Shown here: positions 46,609 to 57,662 of the stretch, piece by piece
Layout of the letters: the number at the start of each line of letters is the position of its first letter
Numbering within the stretch: the stretch's first letter is position 1
From: Harmothoe impar
Taxonomy: Eukaryota; Annelida; Polychaeta; Phyllodocida; Polynoidae
Reading direction: 5' to 3'
DNA: 64,000 bases
Assembly (NCBI GenBank): GCA_947462335.1
Contig: OX381705.1
Coordinates: 37,595,570 to 37,659,569 of the forward strand
The notes under the pieces: model-generated
Database searches by the model: none
What the model saw: only the letters and a program-made list of their open reading frames with translations
Told to the model about the DNA's origin: nothing
Program-made: the position numbers and the translations under genes

Positions 46609-46875
46609 TGTACAACCGCGATCTGCAGTAAGTAACGTGATATGCAGAAGTGTAGATAACGGCAGACCGTCCAACCGTGATTTGCATCAAAATAACGTAA
46701 TCTAGATCATAACAATGTGATCTGCTACAACCATCTAACATTATTAGAGTGTAATGTAGCTGAGCAGTAGAATTTACTGCAGTTTTACAGCGTATATCTT
46801 GATGCAGATGATGGTTGGATGCCGTTATTTGCACTACTGCAGATCATGTTAGTTTCTGCACATCACGGTTGTACA
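46609..46875. mobile_element. Foldback element with GTACAACCG ends
   Basis: 267 bp; TGTACAACCGCGATCTGCAG at the left is matched inverted by ATCACGGTTGTACA at the right, with several internal GATCTGCAGTA/TACTGCAGATC words. Open frames through it come from the repeats. Confidence 0.6.
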
Positions 46876-46948
46876 CGGATCAACAGGCCAAGTCGAGTGA
46901 ACATAGAAATGAATGGTATTGGCGATTGGCATCACATGTGACCCAGGG

Positions 46949-47277
46949 GAGGGAGAGGGAGAGGGAGAGGGAGAGGAGAGGGAGAGGGAGAGGGAGAGGG
47001 AGAGGGAGAGGGAGAGGGAGAGGGAGAGGGAGAGGGAGAGGGAGAGGGAGAGGGAGAGGGAGAGGGAGAGGGAGAGGGAGAGGGGGAGGGGGAGAGGGAG
47101 AGAGAGAGGGAGGGAGGGAGGGAGGGAGGGAGGGAGGGAGGGAGGGAGGGAGGGAGGGAGGGCGGAGGGAGGGAGGGAGGGAGGGCGGAGGGAGGGAGGG
47201 AGGGAGGGAGGGAGGGAGGGAGGGAGGGAGGGAGGGAGGGAGGGAGGGAGGGAGGGAGGGAGGGAGGGAGGGAGGGA
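46949..47277. repeat. Purine microsatellites (GGGAGA)n then (GGGA)n
   Basis: About 160 bp of GGGAGA hexamers followed by about 170 bp of GGGA tetramers, almost pure purine on the plus strand, then A-rich GTTTGGAAAAAA repeats to 47,360. Long Gly/Arg/Glu or Pro/Leu/Ser frames are artefacts. Confidence 0.98.
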
Positions 47278-47379
47278 AAAAAAAGTTTGGAAAAAACGAA
47301 GTTTGGAAAAAAAGAAGTTTGGAAAAAACGAAGTTTGAAAAAAAAAAAAGAAAAAAAAAAAAATTAATTAGAGGGAGGT

Positions 47380-48614
47380 AATCACAAAGCATCTCATATA
47401 CCGTCTCAAAAAAGCGTTCCTGGCTGCTTTAACATGGAACTCTATGGGCTTGACAAGTTGGTGGAGGACATCAGAGGGAGGTTTTTCCTATACCTGCAAT
47501 GCTAAAGGAATTTGTGCAAAAAAAAGCTAAAAGTGACACTTTTTTAAATGCCTTTTTTGAGCATTTGAGCAAACCCACATATACAATACTGGTATGGGGA
47601 GATTGGCATTGACCAGCAGTACATAGAACAGTGACATTTGTTTGGCAGGAACATTTATTTGCAGAATTATTCCAGATACAAGTGATGGGAAAAATGTCTT
47701 AAATTGGGTTCAGAACCGTCGTATAAGACCCTGAGGCACAGCAGTGCCCCTGGGTCAATTATATATGTACATGTATAAGGTTGGGTTGGGGAGTGTGTGT
47801 GTGGGGGGTTGTGATAACTAAGGGTGAAAGTCTAACCCACACAGTTGTCCAACATCAGACTCATATGGGGAAACCGTCGTGGGGCAACTGACCATATATT
47901 CCCGCGTACAATTCGCACCCCGACTTTAGGAGAATCCTAGAACACACACCTGGGCTCTGAAAACCATCGCCATTTCATTATCAAATGTGCTATATATTAC
48001 TTACATAAACCCTCGTATCACCCGCACACACACCTTGGGAATATTCTATAACCTGCACTAGAGGTTTGGTTCGCGGATAACCCCCGGGTTATACATGTAC
48101 GTGGGAATCTATGATACCGTTTCGTATTCTTTGAAGTGTCATCCCGTGTTACCTGGGCCAAAAAAAGGCGCGTTTCAGGCAACATGGCCTTGAGAATTAG
48201 GGTCGGTAGGTCAGATTGTCTATCTAGGGTTGGGTTGCCTGAAACGCCCCCCCCCCCTCCCGGAACACACCTCTTTTATCCGTATGCCTCGGCCTACACT
48301 CATGCACTCGGACTGGTCCCGTATCTTGGGCATGCTCCACTAACATAATTAAGGTATTACTAAAATGGCGTCCATGCCAACTATTGTGTTTCTGAACGAA
48401 TTAATAGTTGTAAATTTAAGTAAATCCATTGTAGCCTGTTGAACGTTGCCGACACTACCCGAGTTAAGCAACTACAATAAACCATCTCTATACTTTATAT
48501 ATTGCATTAACACGGTGGTGCCAACCCTCTGCCCGTGGTAAAGCTACACCAACAGTAAAAAAAAACCGCGGGACTAAAGCGTCTTAGTGGGAGGAAGAAC
48601 CTTGTCATTGTTAG
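47380..48614. other. No gene seen; decayed MITE fragments
   Basis: 47,900-48,080 has CCCGCGTACAATTCGCACCC and similar pieces of the CGTAAAACC MITE family without intact ends. Rest unremarkable. Confidence 0.35.
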
Positions 48615-48700
48615 ATTACGTCGTGTCTTGGTGCCTTGGCGAGGCAGCCAACAGAACAGTGTGTGACCAATATGGTGCTGTGGGACTGCCACATGGACAG
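48615..48700 (+). CDS. Candidate exon of a plus-strand gene, low confidence
   Basis: Between acceptor CATTGTTAG and donor ACAG|GTGCTT one frame stays open: YVVSWCLGEAANRTVCDQYG and following residues (phases 1/0). Unrecognised. The opposite strand is equally open, so this may be chance. Confidence 0.2.
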
Positions 48701-48998
48701 GTGCTTACCCACTGTTTGCCAAGTCCTTCTTGCCTCGGCACACAATGCCTACCAAAAAGGTTTATACATGTACATGTACATGTACGAAGTCTTGTAGATG
48801 GCATTAACTAAATAGGTCAGGTGTATACCGTTACTTCTACCATAACAAAAATGTCCAATTACTCAGATGCAAAATGTCTGAAAACTGGAGGATAGCTACA
48901 TGAATGTACATGTATTTATTTGTTCTGCCACAACATATGGGAGAACGTTCACAAATGACGTTACCTCCTAGGGGTGGGTTTTTTGGTCTAGTGACAAA

Positions 48999-49219
48999 TA
49001 CCGTAAAACCTCGTATAAGCCTAATTCGCGTATAAGCCGCACCCGACTTTGGGCCGATCCTTTAAGCCGCACCAGCGATGTGATTATGGTGACAACTGTA
49101 CTATAATAGCAAAACCTCGTGTTATTAGCCACACCCTGACTATGTGCTGATGTTCTGAGCCGCACTGGCGATCTGACTTGCGTACTATAGCCGCGGCCAG
49201 TACGCGAGGTTTTACAGTA
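48999..49219. mobile_element. CGTAAAACC-family MITE, copy 3
   Basis: 221 bp with ends TACCGTAAAACCTCG and CGCGAGGTTTTACAGTA, nearly perfect inverted repeats. The interior has ATAAGCCGCACC units. Best copy of the family. Confidence 0.75.
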
Positions 49220-49980
49220 GTGACATGGGGGTGGGGGTGTCAGGTTTTGTGTGACATCAGTTTTCTACAATATTTATTGAACTACAATAACACAACAAAT
49301 AAAAACGAGTGACTACAGAAATGGTAAAAGTAAGGGGGGTTGGAAAAAGATTTCGTCTCCCCTAGAGCATGCAGGGGTGGGAGCATTTCTGTGCACTCGC
49401 CTGCGGCAATTCATTCCCCTCTTTGACAATTTAATATCATTCCTGATATCTTACACATGGGATTGTACGTAATTGCCCAGAGTCACCGGGTGCAGAGATG
49501 GACTTATCTAGCTATTATGGTATCATCAGTGAGCTGCCGTATTAATTTTCGCGTATTACTGTAAACGTATATATTTATGCGAATATATTTTCGCGAATTG
49601 ACTACAAAGTACAGGTTCACGTGTATATATATTTGGATAAATATTCGCTCTGTATGAATCTTCGCAGATTTTAATATCCGCGAAAATCGCGAATATATGT
49701 ACAGCGCAAAATAAAGTATGTTTACAGTATATGTAAACTGTCTGAATTTGAGGTGTCTGCTTGGGGAGGGGGTCTTGATATTTCGTGACGTCAGGGTATT
49801 AGTTACGCAATTGATGGTAGTTTTCCCTGAAAACCGTACCGGTATATACTAGTATGCTTTACATATCTAGACCAGGACGTCGATGCTCTTTCACAAAGTC
49901 GCTTATCTGATATTATACCACGATTCTGGCTTTTCCCCTGCTGAGAGTGGATATTTGCAGGCTTCTATATATTATAACCA

Positions 49981-51796
49981 CAGGGTGTCAACCAGATTTT
50001 GCCTCAGAAAAATAGGAATATAGGAGTTCTGAAATCGGAAAAATAGGAACAATCGGCACAATATAGGGGAGAAAATAGGAGTTATTACGGGAGAAAATTA
50101 GAACTAACAAATACAGATATAAGAGGAAAATATCTGAGCCCAGGGGTTTTGTCCCCCCGAACACCGCAAGCGAAGTATAGTGGTCCGAGTAGGCGGGTTT
50201 GGGGGCATTCCCCCTCAAGAAAATTTGGAAAGTCTAGATTTGAAATTGTGCGTTCTGGTGCATTTTGGCACAAAAATATATCAAAGCTCAACTCTGCATT
50301 AGTCTTTATGATTGGGGCTGGATCTAAGCTATTTCTTCTGGAGAGGTTCTGGGAAAATTTGAAACTCTAGACTTGAAATAGTGCATCCTGGTTCATTTTG
50401 GCCAAAAACATATTACAGCTCATACCTGTATCATCTAGCATCTATGATTAGGGTTGGAACTTTTTTTGTTGGGAAGGTTTTTCAGAAAGTTAAAAAATCT
50501 AGACTTAAAATAGTGCATTCTGGCCGAAAATGTATCAAAGCTCAGATCTGTATCATCCAGACTAAATGATTTGGGATGAAATCTTTTTGGAAGGAAAGGT
50601 TTTGAGAAATGTGTATCATAGTTGCTTATAGAAAATATGAGTATATATTGTGTTCCCACCAAATGCTTAACTAATGTTAGGTGGTAGTTCCACCCTCTAC
50701 CTCCAGGGTGTACTCCACCACCTAGGGAATTGCCGCCAATTCGCGCACTTCCACTTCAGTTCCCAGGGAGGAACAGGTTGATTTTTTCTTTTGTTCATTT
50801 ATGATTGGGGCTGAAAATTTATTTTTGGAGACACAGGCTTTAGGAAAATTTTGAAATTTTATACATGATCATTGCAATCTGAAGGTCTTTATCTATTTTC
50901 TAGGATTGGGGCCGGAACCTTGTACTTGGAAGAAAGTTTTTAGAAAATTTTGAATTCTAGACTTAAGTGGTGCATTCTGGTGTATTTTGGCCAAAAATGT
51001 ATCAAATCTCAGGTTTATTACTATCCAGCCTCTATGATTGGGGATGGAACAGAGATTTTGGAGGGAAAGGTTTCCAGACAATTTTGAAATTCTGGCCTTG
51101 AAATGGTGCAATTTTGGCACAAGACATTAACAATTAGGTCTGCATCAGGTTTTTTATGATTGGAGCTGGAATCCAATTTTTTAAAGGGAAAGTATTTGGA
51201 ATGTCTAAAATTTTAAATGGTGCATCTAGTACATTTTGGCACAAATATATTCAGATCTGTATTTGTACATTTGGGGCTGGGACAATCTGCTTTTCTGATG
51301 CTTTACATATATGCACTTCCCCCCTCACCCCCAATATAAATATTTAAGGCATGCCTGTCCCCCCACCTTAAAGGTGCAAATCTCGCTCCCCCTCCAGAGA
51401 AAGTCAGAGTGGAGTCGGGACAGGTACTCATCAGTGGTGGATTAATCCACCACTGAAACAGTTTAGTTTGGAGGCATGCCCCCCACTAGATCCAAAGAAA
51501 ATTTTTAAAATCAAGAAGACAAATTCTGCAATTTGGTGCGATTTCCTGGTCTGAGGAAATTGCTAAGCCCCATCTACTTAAAGGTGAACAAATTCCTCAC
51601 TGGATTTAGACAAATCTCATGAAGTGCCAAAAATATCACCATTTTCAGTTTTTAAAATGATTTTTTTTTACAAATCTTCAAACAATAGGAGGAAATAGGA
51701 GTTTTTTGTCCAAATATAGGAGAAAATAGGAGATATAGGAGTTTTTGCCCAAATGTAGGAGAATATAGGAGAAAATAGGAAACGGTTGACAGCCTG
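49981..51796. mobile_element. 1.8-kb hAT-like element with 6-bp target duplication
   Basis: Ends CAGGGTGTCAACC and GGTTGACAGCCTG are inverted; flanks are TAACCA at 49,975-49,980 and 51,797-51,802. Both ends carry AATAGGA/ATAGGAG words. The interior is about six diverged copies of a 150-160 bp unit (TCTATGATTGGGGCTGGA ... TAGTGCATTCTGG). No transposase ORF. Confidence 0.75.
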
Positions 51797-51840
51797 TAAC
51801 CAGGTAATGAAAGATTTGCTTAGCCATCTTGGCTACGGAA

Positions 51841-51907
51841 TTCGTCCAGGATTCTAACCCCGGCCTCCCGCGTGGAAAGCGAGCATGCTACCATTACACC
51901 AGGGTGG
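51841..51907 (-). pseudogene. tRNA-Gly(UCC)-like sequence
   Basis: Minus strand shows A-box-like TGGTGTAATGGTAGC, an anticodon arm CTCGC-TTTCCAC-GCGGG with anticodon TCC, and T-arm GCCGGGGTTAGAATCCTGG. The T-loop has A where C is invariant, and acceptor ends do not pair, so it is a tRNA pseudogene or SINE head. Confidence 0.55.
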
Positions 51908-52213
51908 GCTGGCTTGACGCAGCCTTCTCAGCAGGCGTACTGATATGGGTGTGGACCACTTAATTCGACTTAAGCATGTCCTTTTCAGAAGCTATTTAAA
52001 AATATTAATCCTGCGAATTGAATAATAATTTCAACATGGGTGGATTGAGACTTGAATTTTCTTATTCTTAGGTTTATTTTAGGTCTGCATCAATTGTCTA
52101 GTCAGGGGGACTCCGACAGACCATGAAACTTTGACACTTTGGCCCCTTTCAGCGGAATTTCCGGAACTCGACGAGAGAATGACCCGTGTTAGACCTATCA
52201 AAATTATTATGTC

Positions 52214-52670
52214 TACACTGTCAGAAGTTAGTGTAGCTGCACAGCGAGATATACTGTAGCTGTACAGTATAAAAGGAGGTATTTTTGGTTTCCAGTATCA
52301 CATACTGTACAACTACACTTACCTACTGTAATACCCACACACAGAAGGTTGTGAGTTCGAGTCTAACCTTTGCACCATGGGAAATACGTTTTTCTTTTCA
52401 TTTTTCTTTAACCCAGTTGGCATGCATTTCCACCTATATTGGCATAGAAATGTTAGTTAGTGAATATTTGAATATTTACATGTGTAAAATTTATTTTTTC
52501 TAAAGATAAACAACAGTAGTGTCTATTGTGCCAAGGTGGGATTCGAACCCACGATCTCCTGTGTGTGGTGTTCTACAGTAGGTGACTGTAGCTGTACAGT
52601 ATGTGATACTGGAAACCAAAAATACCTGCTTTTATACTGTACAGCTACAGTTCTTACTTCTAACAGTGTA
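52214..52670. mobile_element. Foldback element with tRNA-like B boxes on both arms
   Basis: 457 bp; TACACTGTCAGAAGTTAG pairs with CTTCTAACAGTGTA, and arms of about 150 bp continue (CAGTATCACATACTGTAC versus GTACAGTATGTGATACTG). Each arm ends, near the centre, in a tRNA-like T-arm: GGTTGTGAGTTCGAGTCT and, inverted, GGGATTCGAACCCACGA. Confidence 0.7.
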
Positions 52671-52795
52671 CTTTATCTACAACTTCCATCTTCTAGTATA
52701 CAACGTAGAAATATATAAATATGACCCGCATATAGGTAAATTGGCTATAATTAACTCAGTTTAGCCATATCGGTGGTGGAAAGTGAAGTGAGGTG

Positions 52796-52919
52796 TTAGG
52801 GACCTTTAGCAAACCCGACATAGCTCATTAAACGCAGACGTATCCTATGCCTTCAGCACTGCTACGTCTGTGTTTTATGAGCTTTGACGTGGTTTCTAAA
52901 GGTCCCTAATCGCGCATGC
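52796..52919. mobile_element. Small palindromic MITE, TTAGGGACCTTTAG ends
   Basis: 124 bp, two 47-bp inverted arms of about 80% identity starting TTAGGGACCTTTAG and ending CTAAAGGTCCCTAA, with a 30-bp loop. Confidence 0.75.
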
Positions 52920-53225
52920 AAACCTTCACGTAGCCATGCATACACTTCATGGCAGGCACGTTTGGGGTCAAAATGTCTGACGTAGGCCTACCTGTTGAAT
53001 AAGCAATTCTCATGGCTACTTTTCAACCTTTTGGCAAAAATTGTCTAAAGAATCGCAAACTATAGGTCCATATCTATCATTTCATAATTTGAAGGATTAC
53101 TATTTCTAACTAGCCTCTGAAAATGGGCCCTTTAGCACTACGGCCTATGGCAGCTCGCCGTTCTACACCCTGGTGCAAGCTGGCTGCTGTAACACGCTTT
53201 CCGCTGAGTGGATTCTCTCTCATTC

Positions 53226-53283
53226 GGCATATCTGCCTTTTAATGCACTCGCCTTCGGCTCGTGCATTATTGGCAGATATACC
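53226..53283. repeat. Strong 58-bp hairpin
   Basis: GGCATATCTGCC ... AATGCACTCG, loop CCTTCG, then CTCGTGCATT ... GGCAGATATACC. Likely core of a palindromic MITE. Confidence 0.7.
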
Positions 53284-53339
53284 TCACTTGTGCTTTCCCA
53301 ACAAGCCGTTAGTGCCTCAATAATCTATCGACACCATCG

Positions 53340-54247
53340 TGTAAGCCCCTATAAATTGTGACTTATCGGGTAGTAACAGGTCATACAAAGCATACCAAAA
53401 GTACTGCATGATCCATGTGGGAGCGCTGAAGACTTCGTGGTGAATACGACAACCACTATTGACCCATGCAGCATAAAAGGGTGACTTTTTCATAATAAAG
53501 TTGTGACTCGTCATGGATATATTCATGCACCATGTCGGCAAAGGGCACATATCACAATTAAACACCATTCGACTTATATAGGGTTTAGTTGTGAATACAT
53601 GCCTCCATGTTGCAGGTGACAAAGAGAGCTTAAATATCCCAGCCCCCCCCCCCCACCTTAATTCTCACATATCAAACACCTACAACTTTGTTAATTAATG
53701 GCCAACATCGATGGACTATTTTCCACGTACGTCCCTTTTGTGACAGGATTGACTGACAAAGTTAACTAACTAAAACACTGACTCGGAGTGAAAAGTGAAC
53801 TACGGTAAACATGCACATTCTACATGAACTCCCGCTACATAATCCCCTTTTAAAAACACTTTACATTTTACAATCAATATCCTTTAGCCCCTTTTAATTC
53901 ATCTTACTGTTCTATCAGTTAGATGGCTTACTTGTAGGACAATCAACTCAGACGCTTCAAATCAATCAATCAATATCCTTATATTTGGATTAGCTACCAC
54001 TAAGGCACAACTGAAGCCATCAGATACAGATCACCAAAAGACGATTGAACGCGTGATTTACATCACAAATGACTCAGGGGCTCAGTGAAAACTGTTATCA
54101 AATGATGTGAAATCTGTATACGGATTACACCCCAGTATAGGTATGATGGATATTGATCTGTTGATACATGTACAATGGGCTATGCCAGATTTGAATGTTT
54201 TAAGTTTGTCTTTTCCCAAGGTATCCTGAGCCATCACACTAGACTCA
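53340..54247. other. No gene seen
   Basis: AT-rich with one C12 run near 53,643; no supported feature. Confidence 0.4.
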
Positions 54248-54328
54248 TTTAAAGGCGCACTCAACCCAGGACCTAACCCTGCCGAGTTTCGTACGCAAAT
54301 GACGTCGTGGGTTCAGTGCGCCTTTAAA
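54248..54328. repeat. 81-bp hairpin with 21-bp arms and a CRE-like loop
   Basis: TTTAAAGGCGCACTCAACCCA at 54,248-54,268 (shown without last base elsewhere) pairs with its inverse at 54,308-54,328, 20 of 21 positions matching. The loop contains AATGACGTCGTGG. Confidence 0.8.
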
Positions 54329-54479
54329 CGGTCTCGGATGGGGAGCATTACTTTATGAATAGGGGGCTGAACCCCAAAAACGTGTTTGTCTCTTCTTTGC
54401 TTCACCTACCAGCTTTAACAGCGCGTCCTGTCTAAGCATGTGACCTCCGAGGCGTTGACTTCACACTAGTACCTATAGC

Positions 54480-54965
54480 TAGCGCCACTTGTTGTAAAGA
54501 TCTAGTATTCTCAAAATATGCACACATTCTTTCATCTCGTCAATAAATCCGCCCTCGTTAATGAGACCCTTGCCCTCTTCCTTTCCCCACTGAGCATCTG
54601 CAAGGCCTTCAGTGTACACACATGATGAAATGTCTTATTTGGAGGCAGCTGGGGCCTCCTGTCGTCCCCTAATACATTAAATTAGTCCCTCTTCACGTGC
54701 TACCGCCGGCTCTGAGTTATGGCGCCCTCTGGTACAGAGGCTATCCTGCTCCCAACGAGCCGGGCTGAGCAATATAATCTTAACTCTGCATTAGAGGGCT
54801 TGTAGGCCTGGGCGGCCCTGTGAGCAGCTCCTTTTCTAAAAATAGAAACTGGCGCTAGTATAGCGAGACAGGCTAGAGTCTACTCAATGCCTGAGGCTCA
54901 GCTGGGTGAAGATTGGACGTGTCCCTAGAGGCCCTCATAGTGCCCCCTCATACATGAGACTACAT
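54480..54965. promoter_or_regulatory. Unique, GC-balanced stretch, possible regulatory element
   Basis: Unlike its repeat-rich neighbours this stretch has no internal repeats. It includes a perfect MEF2-type CTAAAAATAG near 54,837 and homeodomain-type TTAATGAG/TAAATTAG words. No ORF. A conserved noncoding element is possible; only cross-species alignment could show it. Confidence 0.25.
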
Positions 54966-55452
54966 AATGTCAACCCTCCACAGCATTGTGCAGTACTTGA
55001 CATACACAACTCACAATTGTCTTCACCTTTTAATATACGGTACACCTGGTATATTGCAGGCACCTTAAACAAACCTTCCAGGGACATGGTACTACATGTC
55101 TACAAGCCTGCTCGGCCATCATGAAATAGGACCGGCATGTGAACTCTACATGGACTCTAGTAGAAAGTATAGCAAGCAGGGGCGGATCCAGGGGGGGGGG
55201 GGGGGTGGTCCAATGGGTCCGGACCCTGCCCTTTTGGAATTTTTTTTATAGATTTTTTAAAATAATAATTTGATCCACACAGAATCGTTCTTCTCAATTG
55301 TCTCTTGACACGCGTACATAGGAATTGGACATAGATCACAACACTGATCGACTTCCTTAGCAGTGTGTAACGGATTCTACACCATATAGGTGAATATTGG
55401 ACATTGCTGGGCGGGGGGCGTCCAGTGCTACCCCCCCCCCCCCTCCCTTCAG

Positions 55453-55608
55453 GCGGGTGAGGTGGGGACCATGGCCACTCTGGGTGAGGACATTGCCATG
55501 TCACGCACGTCCTGGGCGGGTCCCCAGGAAGCAGTACGAGCGGCGATAAGCCTCCGCTGCCGCCGCTATAAGCAACTCGCTACAAATCAATTTGCTTCTA
55601 AAAGCTGA
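55453..55608 (+). CDS. Candidate exon of a plus-strand gene, low confidence
   Basis: Follows a C-rich tract ending CTCCCTTCAG. The open frame reads MATLGEDIAMSRTSWAGP and onward to a TGA at 55,606. The C tract is also a homopolymer repeat common in this window, so the acceptor may be fortuitous. Confidence 0.2.
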   Translation, partial: AGEVGTMATLGEDIAMSRTSWAGPQEAVRAAISLRCRRYKQLATNQFASKS

Positions 55609-56204
55609 ACTCCCCAACACACATTGAATAGCCCCTACAGCAAATATATGGGAAAGTAAGAGCCAATAATGGTTGCCTTTTAAAGGCTTTCACTCTGGTT
55701 GTGTCCGTATTCCTACATTGGCGTCCTTTCAGTAAATGTTCCTTGATTATAATATATATATAAGCTAATATTGCCAGTATTGCAGTAGTATAGAAATAAC
55801 TTACATTTTATCCACTTTTAAAGACCAATAAATTCCTAGAGATCATGATCTACAAAAATGTGAATTTTGGTTGTGAGTAACGTATCATCCTATACATTTT
55901 AGCCCGCGAATAAAAACAACAACAAAAAAAGCCTCCCTCGACATATTTTTCAGTCCTTGGTGATGAGAAACCACCTACAGCTAAAGGTCCGGGCCCATAG
56001 ATGTTTGGAGCTACGGGCCCGGGTGGCCCACAGCTGAAAAGGTTAGTGTCTACCCCTGCAGTCTAAATAAACCAATATCAACCCAACTCACCATGTACCA
56101 ACAGAAATCATTGAATCTCCCCCTATTACTATATCCATAAATTCCGTCTTAACCACTTATAACTGATTAAAATACATGTCAGAAATTACATTACTCAGTT
56201 ACGA

Positions 56205-56955
56205 AAACTCTGTGGACAAGTTCATAAAAATTGACACATATGCATGGATTATTTGACATAGATATGTTGAGACTATACATATAATACTCCAAAATGGTCT
56301 TATTTAATGTTTCTACCAAATTAGTTCCATTTTGGACGGTTTCAAAAGCCATTGAATGCAAATGGAACAAAAACCTTCTTTTTTTTAGAACGGCATCATG
56401 GGATGGAAAAAGAACATTTTCATCAGCTCTGATTATTGGAGATTATTTTTGGTGTCGATCCCTGGGGTCTTTTTTTTTCTTTTAGCTGTATCTTAATTAT
56501 TAAGCTCTACAGAGCTGTTCAAAGTAGCATAGTCACTTGAAAATTGGTGAACATTGGTGAAAACAGGGGAAAATAGGGGATTTTGGCCATTTTTCATGAA
56601 AAATCACCAATTTTCAAGTGACTACATGTATGCTACTTTGAACAGCTCTGTAGAGCTTAATAATTGAGATATAGCTAAAAGGGAAAAAAGGACCCCAGGG
56701 AATGACACCTAGATTAATCCCCAATTATTGATATTTATAAAAGTGTTCTTTTTCCATCCCATAGTGCTGTTCTAAGAAAAAAGAACGTTTTTGTTCCATT
56801 TGCACTCAATGGCTTCTGAAACCGTCCAAAATGGAACTAATTTGGTAGAAACATTAGATATGATAAATTTGGTGCATAATATGAATAGTCTCAACATGTC
56901 TGCGTCAAATAATGCATGCATATGTGCTAATTTTAACGAACCTGTTGAGAGCCCT
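56205..56955. mobile_element. Large foldback of about 745 bp
   Basis: Two arms of about 330 bp, inverted and highly similar, around a short centre near 56,570. Matching pairs include CATATGCATGGATTATTTGA / TCAAATAATGCATGCATATG, CCATTTTGGACGGTTTC / GAAACCGTCCAAAATGG and AGCTCTACAGAGCTGTTCAA / TTGAACAGCTCTGTAGAGCT. No ORF. Confidence 0.85.
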
Positions 56956-57029
56956 TAACTAGATCTATACATAAAGTGAAATATCTATACATCTGAGATA
57001 GTATAGCAGCTTCAAGTAATAGGCTTATA

Positions 57030-57656
57030 CAGAGCTGCCAACTTCAAAACTTACAAAATCGTATTTTTTAGGCAATTTTTTGCTTGAAAAGCGTATTGAG
57101 CGCACTCCCTTCACCTGAAAATCGTACTAAAATTGTATTTTTTATTTAGTCTATTCCTTTGAGGAATTGGTCCAAGAATGCAATGTTATTATTTATTGAT
57201 AAAGTTGGAGGGGGCAGCTCCCAAAAAATCGAGTGGGTGTTGATTGGAGTGGGGGGGGGGGGGGCAGGCCCCTGCAAACTTTTGGAATTTGACTCTTAGA
57301 TTAGTGCATTCAGAATGGTATGAAGCATACTATTTGATCCATAGAAATCTTTTGAATTTTTCATCCATTTATGTGTTTTTAGGGAGTTTTTGAAGAATTT
57401 TTTTAGGAATTGTACCTTCAGACTGGGGTATTCTAGGGTATTTAGTCTACAATGTAACTTTATCATTTCCCAAAAAGTATCTAGAACCAAAATGTGTACT
57501 CAGTATATATGAAATAACAGCCAAATTGATCAAAAACCGTACTATATACCTCTAATTCGTACTAAATCGTACTCAAGATGCAAAATCGTATTCAGGCTCA
57601 AAATGAGGCCAAAAAGCGTACTAATACGCCAAAAGCGTACTACTTGGCAGCCCTGC
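57030..57656. mobile_element. 627-bp hAT-like element with 6-bp target duplication
   Basis: Ends CAGAGCTGCCAACT and ACTTGGCAGCCCTG are inverted; CTTATA flanks both sides (57,024-57,029 and 57,657-57,662). Interior is rich in AATCGTA/CGTACTAA words near both ends. Confidence 0.7.
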
Positions 57657-57662
57657 TTATAA

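Noticed and set aside
46409..46834. 141-codon minus-strand frame
   Set aside because: Passes through the foldback element at 46,609-46,875 and has no coding features.
46815..47392. Long Gly/Arg/Glu-rich and Pro/Leu/Ser-rich open frames (up to 188 codons)
   Set aside because: They are translations of (GGGAGA)n and (GGGA)n microsatellites, open on both strands only because the repeat lacks stops.
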